Notes: generated by a model from the letters alone, not told the origin. A stretch of 64,000 bases of DNA from Posidoniimonas polymericola (GCF_007859935.1 NZ_SJPO01000004.1:186001-250000), one strand, 5' to 3'; counted from the first letter of the stretch, positions 9,153-21,048 are shown. Numbers and translations are program-made.

Positions 9153-10667
9153 CTAGAACGTCTCTACCACGTCGACGGACCCTGTCGCCATGGCGGCCTT
9201 CGCGCTGGCCTCGACCGAGCCGACCTCGGTGTACTCCGACTCCTCGCCGTCGGTCAGCCGCTCCATCAGCACGATGTGGTCGCGGGTGATGTCGAGCATG
9301 TAGACCCGGTCGCCCGACTTGTCGACCGCGATCGACACCTTCTTGCAGCCCGGCACGATGTCGACCTTGCCGACCAGCTCGATCAGCTCGCCCCCGGGCG
9401 TGTAGCGCTTGATGCGGCCGGTGCCGGACTCGGCGGTGTAGACGGTGCGTTCGGGGCCGATCGCGACGTTCATCGGGTTGCAGCAGCTGCCGAAGCCTTC
9501 GAGCCCTTCGCGGGCGCCGTGGCCCCACTCGCCGAGCTCTTCGCCGGTGGTGCTGAGGTGGTACACGCGGTGCCGCGAGTTCTCGGCGACGTACACGCCG
9601 TTCTCACAGCACTGCACGTCCATCTGGCCGCAGCAGCCCCGCAGGCCGGTGGTAATTACCTCGCCACCGGCAAACTGGTGGTCCATCTTCCAGACGCAGA
9701 AGCCGTAGCCGGCCGCCTCGCGGGTCGCGACGAACACCTCGCCCGCCGCCTCGCTGATCGAGGCGACCGCCGCCGAGCTCTGCAGCGAAGCCGTGACCCG
9801 CTCGTTGAGCTGTTCCTCGGTCATCTCAGCGCCGCCGAGCTGCTTGACGATGTCCGCCCACTGCTTGACCATCCGCTCGGCATTGGCGATCTGGACGTCG
9901 AGCGCTTCGGGGGCCTCTTCGTCGGCCTCTTCGAGCTCAGCCTTCTGCTCCTTGAGCTTGGCCAGCCGGTCGTCGTACTGCTTGCTCATCCGCGAGTACG
10001 ACTCGACCGACTTTTTCTGCTGTTCAATGATCTGCTGCTTAACCTCTTCGCGCCGCTCGGCGCCCTCGTTGATGTGCGGCCCGTCGGCCTCGAGCAGCAC
10101 CTTGCCGCTCGCGTCGAGACGCAGCAGCTTGCCGTCGCCGGCGACGTACACGTTGCCGTCCGATCCAACGTTGATCGCTTCAGGGTCGACCGGCAGCGAC
10201 CAGGAGGTCTGGAACTCGCCGTCGGCCGAGAACAGCCGCACCTCGCCCCCGTCGCCGACGCAGGCCGCCAGCACGGTCCCATCGGGGGTCAGGCAGAAGC
10301 TCTTGAGGCTCGCCTCGGTCAGGTCAGACGGGTTGATGCTGATCACCTTGGTCTGCTTGTGCGTGGGCCGCGCGACCGCTGCCTGCTGGTCTGCCGCCGG
10401 CTGGGCATCGGCGCCCGCGTGGACCTCGCAGGCCTCGTCCTCGCATGCTTCGTTCTCGCAGGTCTTGGCGTCGCAGGCGGCTGCCTGATCGGCCTGCCCC
10501 GCGACCGCTGGCGTCACGACGACAGCGGGCACGCTAAGCCGAATCATCGGCTGCGCTGCGTCGTTCGCCGCTTCCTCCTCGGCCAGCAGCGTGGTTTCTA
10601 ACCACCCGCCGCCGACAATCACTAACAGGGCAAGCATCCCGCAGAGCAGCTTCGCAGAAGATCGCAT
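9153..10667 (-). CDS. Exported NHL-type beta-propeller protein, Cys-rich, with coiled coil
   Basis: A 504-residue protein with an N-terminal signal or anchor (MRSSAKLLCGMLALLVIVGG). Next comes a Cys/Glu-rich stretch (CDAKTCENEACEDEACEVHA), then NHL/SMP-30-like blades (for example FCLTPDGTVLAACVGDGGEV, VYVAENSRHRVYHLSTTGEE and VYTAESGTGRIKRYTPGGEL). A charged coiled coil of about 90 residues (EEVKQQIIEQQKK onward) is inserted between blades. Double-cysteine motifs GCCGQ, QCCEN and SCCNP occur in the blades. The ATG at 10667 gives the best signal peptide; another start lies 31 codons upstream. With the neighbouring PhnD-propeller fusion it forms a pair of Cys-rich exported propellers. Function unknown. 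Confidence 0.75.
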   Translation of the reverse strand: MRSSAKLLCGMLALLVIVGGGWLETTLLAEEEAANDAAQPMIRLSVPAVVVTPAVAGQADQAAACDAKTCENEACEDEACEVHAGADAQPAADQQAAVARPTHKQTKVISINPSDLTEASLKSFCLTPDGTVLAACVGDGGEVRLFSADGEFQTSWSLPVDPEAINVGSDGNVYVAGDGKLLRLDASGKVLLEADGPHINEGAERREEVKQQIIEQQKKSVESYSRMSKQYDDRLAKLKEQKAELEEADEEAPEALDVQIANAERMVKQWADIVKQLGGAEMTEEQLNERVTASLQSSAAVASISEAAGEVFVATREAAGYGFCVWKMDHQFAGGEVITTGLRGCCGQMDVQCCENGVYVAENSRHRVYHLSTTGEELGEWGHGAREGLEGFGSCCNPMNVAIGPERTVYTAESGTGRIKRYTPGGELIELVGKVDIVPGCKKVSIAVDKSGDRVYMLDITRDHIVLMERLTDGEESEYTEVGSVEASAKAAMATGSVDVVETF

Positions 10668-10977
10668 GGCAGAGGCTCCGTCTCTCAAAGGGTAAACCCG
10701 AGGCGAGGACCACATCGGTCGGCTCGCAGGAAGGCTAATCGCACGAACGTCAGAAGTCATGCGATCGGCCTGCGTCTAGACGCATGTTCTACCCGTTTTG
10801 TTGCCTTGATTCCTCTGCAATTGGCCAAGAACGTCCGAAATCGCCCTGCCCGACAACGGCGAGGCGCCAGCCTAAATAGTGGCGCAGGAGCAGATGCAAC
10901 CGGGGCGAACCACACGGGCGTGGTTGTGAGAGGCCTCCGACTGGGGGGGCGTTCGCGACGACCAATGCCCGTCGCTG
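10668..10977. other. 310-bp intergenic region
   Basis: This separates the start of the NHL gene from the end of the TadE/TadG operon, both on the minus strand. No coding sequence is supported. It holds the perfect palindrome at 10771-10784, about 100 nt upstream of the NHL start codon. Confidence 0.5.
10771..10784. promoter_or_regulatory. Perfect 14-bp palindrome, possible operator
   Basis: TGCGTCTAGACGCA is a perfect palindrome 103 bp upstream of the start codon of the NHL-propeller gene. A dimeric regulator site is possible, but no regulator can be named. Confidence 0.3.
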
Positions 10978-11400
10978 CTAGCGGGTCGCCACCCGTTCGG
11001 TGCGGAGGGTCGACTGGGCGCGGAGCACCTGGCCGCCGGTGAATCGTGGCGCAACCAGCGCGTTGCGGCTGAGCGGCACGGCGACTTCGACCGTCACCTG
11101 TTCGGTGTCGCGGGTGATGGTCGATGGCGTGACCGTGACCACCACGTCGCGGGCGCCGACGACGCCCATGATCCGGTTGGCCTCGTTCTGGGCGTCGGCC
11201 GCGGTGGCGCCCGGCACGATCGCCAGCCGGGCCGCCTCGTAGGCGGCGTTGTCGGCGGTGTGCCGGATCACGTTCAGGCGGCTGAACTCGAACATCGAGA
11301 AGATCACCAGGAAGAACAGCGGCGCAATGATCGCAAACTCGACGACCACCGCCCCGCGGCGCTCGCCGCGTGCCCGACGAAGTTGATTGCTGCTCTTCAT
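10978..11400 (-). CDS. TadE-like pseudopilin-type protein
   Basis: A 140-residue protein with the TadE-like signature: a short Arg-rich N-terminus, then GAVVVEFAIIAPLFFLVIFS as the single membrane segment with its conserved Glu, followed by FEFSRLNVIRHTADNAAYEAAR. The rest is a beta-rich extracytoplasmic domain. It is the last gene of a three-gene run, starting 5 bp after the VWA gene ends, so co-transcription is nearly certain. In the Tad system such proteins are minor pseudopilins, but no Tad ATPase or secretin is in this window. Confidence 0.85.
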   Translation of the reverse strand: MKSSNQLRRARGERRGAVVVEFAIIAPLFFLVIFSMFEFSRLNVIRHTADNAAYEAARLAIVPGATAADAQNEANRIMGVVGARDVVVTVTPSTITRDTEQVTVEVAVPLSRNALVAPRFTGGQVLRAQSTLRTERVATR

Positions 11401-11405
11401 GGCGT

Positions 11406-12542
11406 TTACTCCGTCAGCAGGACCGGCAGCGTGCGGGCGATCTCGCGGAACACAGCGCTGAGGTCCGAGGTGGTGTCGGCGTGGAAGTGCCGGCCGCCGG
11501 TCTCGGCGGCGACGGCCCGCATCCGCGCCTGATCGGCTCCGGGGCTGAAGGTCACCGTGTGCACGGTGATGTCGTCGCCAGAGGCGGTGCGGGCGGGGAC
11601 GATCGGCTCGAAGCCGGAGTTGTGCAGGCCGTCGGTCATCAGCACGACCGTCTTGAGCGCGAACGGTCGCGCGCCCGCGCCGGCGATGCAGCGCAGCCCC
11701 TCGGCCAGGCCCTCGCCGATGGCGGTGCTGCCGCCGATGCCGTTCTGCATGAAGGCGTCCATCTGGCCTTCGATGGCGGTGTAGTCGTCGGTCAGCGCGA
11801 CGCGGGTGTCGGCGACCTGGAAGTCGAGGTTGCCGCCGCCGCAGCGGACGCGGTTGCGGCTGCTGTAGCTCACCAGGCCGACCCGCTCGTGCGGGAAGGT
11901 GAGGTCGAGCTCCGCCAGGAACGCCGAGACCGCCTGGTCGAGCGCGGCGAAGCGGGTGTTGTTCCGCAGCGGGCCGCAGTTCTGCCCGTTGCCGCCGCCA
12001 CGGTCGGTGGCGCGGAGTCCCATCGAGCCGGAACGGTCGATCACCAGCACGATGTCGCGGTCGAGCATGGTGCTGGTGGCGGTCGAGGTCGGCTGGAAGT
12101 TGTTGACGCCCATCAGGCCGCCGAAGAACAGGTTGACCGGGCCGGCGGCCGAGCCGGCCGTGCGCAGGCCGTCGACGTGGACCGCGTTGATCGGGTCGCC
12201 GCCGTTGGCGAAGACAAACCGGCCGGCGGCGTTCTCGGTCGAGAGCCCGAACTGAACGTTCGCGTCGGCGACCGTCATCGGCTGGCTGCCGACCGTGTTC
12301 TGCAGCGCGGCGTCGCGGGCGGCGGCGCGGGCGGTGGGGATGTCCTGCGACATCGAGAGCGTCTTGGCCCCGGCGCGGGCGGCGGAGTCGGTGGCGGTGC
12401 GGAGCTCGGTGCGGACCAGCTGCATCCACGCGACGTCGATCGCGAAGGCGGCCATCATCGCGAACACCGGCAGCAGCACGGCCACCAGCACCATCACGGC
12501 GCCGCGGCGACGATTCTTGTTGGCTTGGGGTCGGAGCGTCAT
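11406..12542 (-). CDS. TadG-like protein with von Willebrand factor A domain
   Basis: A 378-residue protein that starts with a Tad-G type membrane anchor (RRGAVMVLVAVLLPVFAMMA, followed by AFAIDVAWMQLVRTELRTAT). From about residue 165 it has a VWA domain with an intact MIDAS motif (VLVIDRSGSMG, later the conserved Thr in GGSTAIGEGL and Asp in VVLMTDGLHN), so metal-dependent adhesion or scaffolding outside the membrane is expected. It sits between two TadE-like genes with gaps of 3 and 5 bp. Role inferred: surface or pilus-like assembly component. Confidence 0.87.
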   Translation of the reverse strand: MTLRPQANKNRRRGAVMVLVAVLLPVFAMMAAFAIDVAWMQLVRTELRTATDSAARAGAKTLSMSQDIPTARAAARDAALQNTVGSQPMTVADANVQFGLSTENAAGRFVFANGGDPINAVHVDGLRTAGSAAGPVNLFFGGLMGVNNFQPTSTATSTMLDRDIVLVIDRSGSMGLRATDRGGGNGQNCGPLRNNTRFAALDQAVSAFLAELDLTFPHERVGLVSYSSRNRVRCGGGNLDFQVADTRVALTDDYTAIEGQMDAFMQNGIGGSTAIGEGLAEGLRCIAGAGARPFALKTVVLMTDGLHNSGFEPIVPARTASGDDITVHTVTFSPGADQARMRAVAAETGGRHFHADTTSDLSAVFREIARTLPVLLTE

Positions 12543-12545
12543 CGG

Positions 12546-12968
12546 CTACAGCTCCTTCATCATGACGGCGGTCGACTGCAGCTGCCGGCCGCGGAAGAAC
12601 CGGGCGGGCAGGATCGCGTTCGCGTCTGTGGCGGCGGTCACCTGCACGCGGACGTACTCGCCCTCGGCGATGCCGGCCAGCGGGCCGGGCAGGATCTGGG
12701 TCGCGCCGCCGTTGACCCGGCGGTCGGTCAGGATGCCGGCGCAGACGGTCTGGACGTCGGCGTCGGTGGCTCCGGGCGACAGCGCGGTGTGGGCGCCCTC
12801 GTAGGCGGCCACCGCCAGCGACTGCTTCAGGAAGATCATCGTGCAGCACTCCAGCATGCCCAGCAGCAGCAGGAGCAGCATCGGCAGGCAGACGGCGAAC
12901 TCCGCCGCGGCGACGCCGCGGCGGGTGGTCGGCCGGGGCCTGTGGGATCGGGTGGGGCGGGCGAGCAT
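12546..12968 (-). CDS. TadE-like pseudopilin-type protein
   Basis: A 140-residue TadE-like protein, first of the three-gene TadE/TadG run. The Arg-rich start leads into GVAAAEFAVCLPMLLLLLLG, the single membrane helix with the conserved Glu, then an extracytoplasmic domain. It shares little with the second TadE-like protein beyond this anchor and the following AAYEGAHTA segment, as expected of heterologous minor pseudopilins. Confidence 0.83.
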   Translation of the reverse strand: MLARPTRSHRPRPTTRRGVAAAEFAVCLPMLLLLLLGMLECCTMIFLKQSLAVAAYEGAHTALSPGATDADVQTVCAGILTDRRVNGGATQILPGPLAGIAEGEYVRVQVTAATDANAILPARFFRGRQLQSTAVMMKEL

Positions 12969-13014
12969 CGCTAGCTCCGGAGGGCTCGGTGTCTAGTTCG
13001 GTCCGGCGGGGCGG

Positions 13015-13479
13015 CTAGTTGTTGGACGACGGCTGCGAGGGGCTCTCCTGCAGGCCCGACGCCGACTCGGCGTCCGCCACCCGCTGGATCACCAGGTTCA
13101 TGTCGTCGGCCAGGCCGCGCCAGAAGTCGCCGCCGCGGAAGTTGACCGGCTCGGGTCGTTCGCCGGCGGCCAGCTTGCGGGCAACCTGCCGCAGCCGGAA
13201 GACCGGCCCGGTGAACTTGTTCGAGAGCTTGACCGTGTCCATCACGAAGATCGGCAGCATGCAGACCAGCACCAGCAGCAGCGGGGCGTACCGCCACCAG
13301 GTCTCGCTGAGGATCGTGGTCAGCGGGCTGAACGGGTCGCTCATCCAGGTCAGCAGGAACGCGATCGCCGTGGCGGCCGCGGTGAACACCACCCACTGGC
13401 CCACGATCCGACGGGTCAGCGCACCCTGCACCTCGGGGTCAATGAAATGGGTATGACGCTGGTTGTCACGCTGGGCCAT
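13015..13479 (-). CDS. Two-TM membrane protein with HAMP-like linker
   Basis: A 154-residue protein with two hydrophobic segments (about 25-47 and 65-82) enclosing a short loop, then a cytoplasmic part whose GPVFRLRQVARKLAAGE resembles the first helix of a HAMP domain. No signalling output domain follows; it ends in a Ser/Pro-rich tail. It lies 46 bp upstream of the TadE/TadG genes on the same strand and may belong to that unit. Function unknown. Confidence 0.7.
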   Translation of the reverse strand: MAQRDNQRHTHFIDPEVQGALTRRIVGQWVVFTAAATAIAFLLTWMSDPFSPLTTILSETWWRYAPLLLVLVCMLPIFVMDTVKLSNKFTGPVFRLRQVARKLAAGERPEPVNFRGGDFWRGLADDMNLVIQRVADAESASGLQESPSQPSSNN

Positions 13480-13640
13480 CTGGGAACTCCGGAAACGCTG
13501 GTTGGCGCTACGAGGACGGTATCCACAATCACTGAAAACTAGGTCCCGGGCGGGCGCAGCGCCCCAATTGCTTGCCGCGGGGGGCGAATACCCGCTAGCG
13601 GCGGCCGGACGCCCGGCAAAAGCCCTCCAGAGCGTTCATC

Positions 13641-13669
13641 TTGACCCCCTCTTAGAATCGCAATAAACT
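13641..13669 (+). promoter_or_regulatory. Sigma-70-type promoter for secA
   Basis: TTGACC (13641-13646), a 17-bp spacer and TAAACT (13664-13669) match the -35/-10 pattern. Transcription would start near 13676, giving a leader of about 180 nt. Confidence 0.5.
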
Positions 13670-13675
13670 TCTGCG

Positions 13676-13726
13676 CTGCTAGGAGTTGCGCGCTTTCGCG
13701 CCCCCCGGACCCGGGGGACCTAGCAG
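13676..13726 (+). promoter_or_regulatory. Structured 5' leader of secA
   Basis: Outer arms CTGCTAGG (13676-13683) and CCTAGCAG (13719-13726) pair perfectly and enclose two inner hairpins: GCGCG/CGCGC at 13688-13701, and CCCCCGG/CCGGGGG at 13702-13717. It sits at the predicted transcript start. Confidence 0.45.
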
Positions 13727-13855
13727 AACTGCGCCACCGGACTAGGCCCGCTCAGGGCTCGGTTGGGGCGTCGTCCAGCCAACGAGAACACCCTACCGCC
13801 CAAGGCGCCCCGTCGATTCGCCTAGCCGTGGCGGCACTGCTTACCCTGCGAAATC

Positions 13856-17566
<3,711 letters not shown>

Positions 17567-17594
17567 ACGACCAATTCAGACCACGGAGTTTGTG

Positions 17595-18011
17595 ATGCGA
17601 AGCCGGACGACGATAGTTACCTGCGTGCTTTCGATCCCCATCGTCGTGATGGTAGCTCGGTTAGCCTCTGCTCAGCAGACAGCCGGACTGATTCATGATG
17701 CTCCTGGTCGAGTCCCCGTCCCCGCGATGGGTGGCCTCCACTTCGAGCCGCTCAAGGTCGATATCAACGCCGAGCCGCGCACCGCGCTCGGTATCCCTTA
17801 CTCGGTCGAGCGGGCCATGCTGATGGACGGGGTCACGCCCGACGCCTCGTTCCGCGAGCTCCGTCTGGCACCCGAACCAGCGACGCTGCGCGCCTCGCCC
17901 CTGCCCCTCCTTCGGCTCTCGCCACCGCTGGAGCTGCGGATCCGGCCGAGCCAGCAACCGCTCGAGCTGCGGATGCCAAGCACGAGCCCGTTCCCGGTGA
18001 TCGAGGAGTAG
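17595..18011 (+). CDS. Small exported protein of unknown function
   Basis: A 138-residue product with a signal peptide (about 27 residues, ending LASAQQ). The mature part is Pro/Leu/Arg-rich and low in complexity towards the end (repeated LELRI/LELRM-P-S), with no domain I recognise. The ATG at 17595 follows a GTG in the same frame. It begins 28 bp after secA and may be read through from it. Confidence 0.55.
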   Translation: MRSRTTIVTCVLSIPIVVMVARLASAQQTAGLIHDAPGRVPVPAMGGLHFEPLKVDINAEPRTALGIPYSVERAMLMDGVTPDASFRELRLAPEPATLRASPLPLLRLSPPLELRIRPSQQPLELRMPSTSPFPVIEE

Positions 18012-18090
18012 CACCGCAGGTCGGGTCACGAACCGCGGATTCGTAGTAGAATAGAAGAAGCGAGACTTTGCCTCACTTCAGGAGACACGC

Positions 18091-18291
18091 ATGTCGACCG
18101 TCGAGCACCAAACCGCCAAAGATCAGATGATCGCGATCCTGCAGAACCAGCCAGACGACAGCTCGTTCGACGAGCTGCTGCGGGAGCTGGCCGCGGCGCG
18201 TTCGATTGAACGCGGACTGAAGGATGCTGAAGCTGGTCGAGTGGTTTCGAATGACGAGGCCCTGCTCCGGATCAAGTCATGGCGGAGCTGA
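18091..18291 (+). CDS. Antitoxin of a ParE/RelE-type module
   Basis: A 66-residue protein whose C-terminal GLKDAEAGRVVSNDEALLRI matches the small antitoxin or addiction-module partners found before ParE/RelE toxins. A good ribosome site (AGGAG, 7 nt spacing) precedes the ATG. Its end overlaps the toxin start by 13 bp, the usual translational coupling of such modules. The N-terminal half is acidic and probably helical; a DNA-binding fold is not obvious. Confidence 0.8.
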   Translation: MSTVEHQTAKDQMIAILQNQPDDSSFDELLRELAAARSIERGLKDAEAGRVVSNDEALLRIKSWRS

Positions 18292-18575
18292 TCTGGACGG
18301 AGGAGTCACTCGAATGCCTCAGGCAGATTGTTGACTACCTTGCCGAGCAGAGTCAGGAGGCCGCGGCTTCAGTGACCGAGGGCATCTACTGGAAGGCCCA
18401 GGTGCTCGAGCGCTACCCCGAGATCGGGTGGCGGCACGAAGAGACCCCGGACCGCAACCTCCGCTCGCTCGTCTACGGTCACTACCGAATCGTGTACGAA
18501 CTAATAGAAGTCGACGAAGTCCGGGTGCTGGCAGTCATCCACACCTCGATGGATGTGTCGCGGCTGCGTTTCTAG
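18279..18575 (+). CDS. ParE/RelE-superfamily toxin
   Basis: A 98-residue toxin-like protein. The segment order fits the plasmid-stabilisation (ParE/RelE) family: WTEESLECLRQIVDYLAEQS, then YPEIGWRHEE, RSLVYGHYRIVYELIEVDEV and the end VLAVIHTSMDVSRLRF. The target, gyrase or ribosome-bound mRNA, cannot be told from sequence. It is preceded by, and overlaps, its antitoxin. The next gene is the KDO transferase 55 bp downstream. Confidence 0.85.
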   Translation: MAELIWTEESLECLRQIVDYLAEQSQEAAASVTEGIYWKAQVLERYPEIGWRHEETPDRNLRSLVYGHYRIVYELIEVDEVRVLAVIHTSMDVSRLRF

Positions 18576-18630
18576 CTGCTCTCTGACGAATCCTCGATTC
18601 CTGCTACGCTGCTCGGGAAAGGATCCCTCG

Positions 18631-20052
18631 ATGCTAGCGTGGCTGCTGAACCTTGTTTACCTGACGCTGCTGACGGCGTTCTCGCCGGTGATTGCCTGGA
18701 CCGCGTGGCGGACCGGCAAGTACCGGGAGGGGTACGCCGCGAAGCTGCTCGGCCTGGCGCCGGTGCGTGAGGGCGGCCGGCCCTGCGTGTGGCTGCACGC
18801 GGTGAGCGTCGGCGAGGTGAACCTGCTGGCGACCACGCTCCGCACGCTCGCGGCCGAGCGGCCCGACTGCGAGTTGGTCATCTCGACCACCACCAAGACC
18901 GGCTACGACCTCGCGCAGAAGAAGTACGGCAGCCAGCACCCGGTATTCTACTGCCCGCTAGACTTCAGCTGGGCCGTCAAGCTGGCCATGCGGCGGGTTC
19001 GGCCCGACCTCTTGGTGCTGGCGGAGCTCGAGCTGTGGCCGAACCTGATTTCGGCGGCCAGGTCGCACGGCGCGCGGGTCGCCATCATCAACGGCCGGCT
19101 GAGCGAGAACAGCTTCAAGGGCTACCGCCGCGTGCGGCCGCTGGCGGCGCGGGTGCTGCGGCAGGTCGACCTGATTGCGGCGCAGGACCAGGCGACCGCC
19201 GAGCGGTTCGCGGCGTTGCTGGGGGACAGAGAGCGAGAGAGCATTGCTCCCCCGGCTGACGCCGAGGGCTCTTGGGGAGCGGTCGGCGATCCTGGCGCAT
19301 CGGGAGCCTCCGGCGTCAGCCGGGGGAGCCGCATCACCGTCACCGGCTCGCTCAAGTACGACGGCGCCGAGACCGACCGCGCAAACGAACGCACCACAAC
19401 GCTCCGCGGGCTGGCCGGCCTGACCGCCGAGCACACCGTGCTGCTGGCCGGCAGCACCCAGGCGCCGGAAGAGCAGATCGCCATCGATTCCTACCGACGG
19501 CTCGCGCAGCAGCACCCCGGCCTGCGGCTGGTGCTCGTGCCCCGGCACCCCGAGCGGTTCGAAGAGGTCGCGGCTCTGCTCCGCGAGAGCGGATTGCCTT
19601 GGACGAGGCGCACCCAGATGGAATCCGCACTCCACAATCCGCAACCCGCAATGCCACAGGCCATCCTGGTCGACGTGATCGGCGAGCTCGGCGCGTGGTG
19701 GGGCGCGGCCGACATCGGCTTTGTCGGCGGCAGCTTCGGCGACCGCGGCGGCCAGAACATGATCGAGCCCGCCGCCTACGGCGTGGCGACCTGCTTCGGC
19801 CCCAACACCCGCAACTTCCGCGACATCGTGCGGCCGCTGCTGGCGGCCGGCGGCGCGGTCGTGGTCAACGACGCCGAGCAGCTCGAGTCGTTCGTTTGGC
19901 ACTGCCTCCGCGACCGGTCGTACGCCGCCGGCGTTGGAGAGCGGGCCCGCCGGTTCGTGGCGACCCAGCTCGGCGCCACCGAGCGGACGGTCGAGCTGCT
20001 GCGGGAACTGCTGCCGGCTGCCGATTCCGCCACGCAACGCGACGCGGCCTAG
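18631..20052 (+). CDS. waaA: 3-deoxy-D-manno-octulosonic acid (KDO) transferase
   Basis: A 473-residue GT-B glycosyltransferase that adds KDO to lipid A precursor at the inner membrane. An N-terminal membrane helix precedes WLHAVSVGEV, the family signature, then VISTTTKTGYDLA and YCPLDFSWAV. The C-terminal donor-binding half has RHPERFEEVA and FVGGSFGDRGGQNMIEPAAY. The ATG at 18631 starts the membrane helix. Between the two halves, residues about 206-233 (Gly/Ser/Pro-rich) are encoded by an 84-bp inverted-repeat element inserted in frame, listed separately. Its presence suggests an LPS-bearing outer membrane. Confidence 0.92.
   Translation: MLAWLLNLVYLTLLTAFSPVIAWTAWRTGKYREGYAAKLLGLAPVREGGRPCVWLHAVSVGEVNLLATTLRTLAAERPDCELVISTTTKTGYDLAQKKYGSQHPVFYCPLDFSWAVKLAMRRVRPDLLVLAELELWPNLISAARSHGARVAIINGRLSENSFKGYRRVRPLAARVLRQVDLIAAQDQATAERFAALLGDRERESIAPPADAEGSWGAVGDPGASGASGVSRGSRITVTGSLKYDGAETDRANERTTTLRGLAGLTAEHTVLLAGSTQAPEEQIAIDSYRRLAQQHPGLRLVLVPRHPERFEEVAALLRESGLPWTRRTQMESALHNPQPAMPQAILVDVIGELGAWWGAADIGFVGGSFGDRGGQNMIEPAAYGVATCFGPNTRNFRDIVRPLLAAGGAVVVNDAEQLESFVWHCLRDRSYAAGVGERARRFVATQLGATERTVELLRELLPAADSATQRDAA
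19246..19329. repeat. 84-bp inverted-repeat (REPIN-like) element inside waaA
   Basis: Arms GCTCCCCCGGCTGACGCCG at 19246-19264 and CGGCGTCAGCCGGGGGAGC at 19311-19329 are exact reverse complements. Each arm is itself a small hairpin with CCGGC/GCCGG around TGAC or GTCA. The 84-bp length equals 28 codons, so the reading frame of waaA survives. Confidence 0.75.
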
Positions 20053-20063
20053 ACGGCGGCGTC

Positions 20064-20927
20064 TCAACCGCCTTCGGGCTTGGACCAGTGCTCTGCCCCG
20101 GGCTGCGTCTGAGGGTGGTCGATGAATCGAGCGAGCTGCTCCAGGTACATCCGGTTGGCGACCCAGTTGTGGTCCTGACCGGTCAGGGGATAGAACTGCT
20201 TGGGCTCGTTCGCCTGCCAGTAGAGCCGCTTGCCGTGGTCGTAGGGCACCAAGGAGTCCTCGTCGCCGTGGGCGATCCAGGTCGGGCCGTGGTACTCGGC
20301 AATCCGGTCGAATGACGCGAAGCGGTTGTGCATCAACGGCCCCAGCCGCGTGAATGGCAGCAGGCTGTTGGCGACATCCGGAAGCGACGTGAAGGTGCTC
20401 TCGAGCACCAACGCCCTGGCGCCGTCGTCCGCGGCGACCTGCACCACGGCGGCGCCGCCGAGCGACCGCCCGTACAGCACGATGTCCGACGGCTCGACCC
20501 CTTCTCGGTTGGCGAGCCAGTCCCGCGCCGCCTTGGTGTCGGCGACAAGGCCCGCTTCGCTCGGCCGGCCCTCGCTCTTGCCGTAGCCGCGGTAGTCAAA
20601 CAGCAGAACGGTGAAGTTGCAGACCTCGTTCAGTTGCCGGGCGACGTGCCAGCGGTCTTCCAGGCTCCCGGCGTTCCCGTGAGCGAACACGACCAACGCC
20701 GAGGGCCCCTCAACCGGGCAGTACCACGCGTGGAGCCGCTGGCCGTCGTCTGACTCGAAGAAGACGTCTTCGTAGTCGAGCCCTGGCGGGTGCCACCCGT
20801 CATCGGCCGGGTGCGAGGGCTGGTACAGCAGGGTGCTGTCCGGCCAGTCGAGTCCAAGCGGCGACACGCTGACGCAGCCCGCGCACGCGAGCAGTGCAAG
20901 CATCGGCGTCAGCCGCAGCGAGAGCAT
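20064..20927 (-). CDS. Alpha/beta hydrolase, lipoprotein
   Basis: A 287-residue serine hydrolase of the type often annotated as BAAT/YqiA-like or dienelactone-hydrolase-like. The start at 20927 gives a lipoprotein signal (LALLACAGC; LLAC fits a lipobox). Then come FAHGNAGSL (oxyanion region), the nucleophile elbow YGRSLGGAAV (GxSxG), Asp in AHGDEDSLVPY and His in TGQDHNW, so the triad is complete. The substrate is unknown. It converges tail to tail with waaA, 11 bp apart. Confidence 0.85.
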   Translation of the reverse strand: MLSLRLTPMLALLACAGCVSVSPLGLDWPDSTLLYQPSHPADDGWHPPGLDYEDVFFESDDGQRLHAWYCPVEGPSALVVFAHGNAGSLEDRWHVARQLNEVCNFTVLLFDYRGYGKSEGRPSEAGLVADTKAARDWLANREGVEPSDIVLYGRSLGGAAVVQVAADDGARALVLESTFTSLPDVANSLLPFTRLGPLMHNRFASFDRIAEYHGPTWIAHGDEDSLVPYDHGKRLYWQANEPKQFYPLTGQDHNWVANRMYLEQLARFIDHPQTQPGAEHWSKPEGG

Positions 20928-21048
20928 CGTCCACGTCTCCGGAGTATTGGCTCGGAAGGCGCGGACTCTAACCATCGGCGTTGGTTGCCGCAAGGCGACT
21001 CGCTGGGCGACCGTCGAGGCCGCCGGGCACAGGATGCTCGCCCGCCGG

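Larger units (their letters stand above)
13480..13855. other. 376-bp divergent region with the secA promoter and leader
   Basis: This lies between the divergent HAMP-like gene and secA. It contains the promoter candidate at 13641-13669 and a nested hairpin at 13676-13726; the remaining 130 nt before the secA ATG shows no further clear structure. No gene is supported. Confidence 0.6.
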
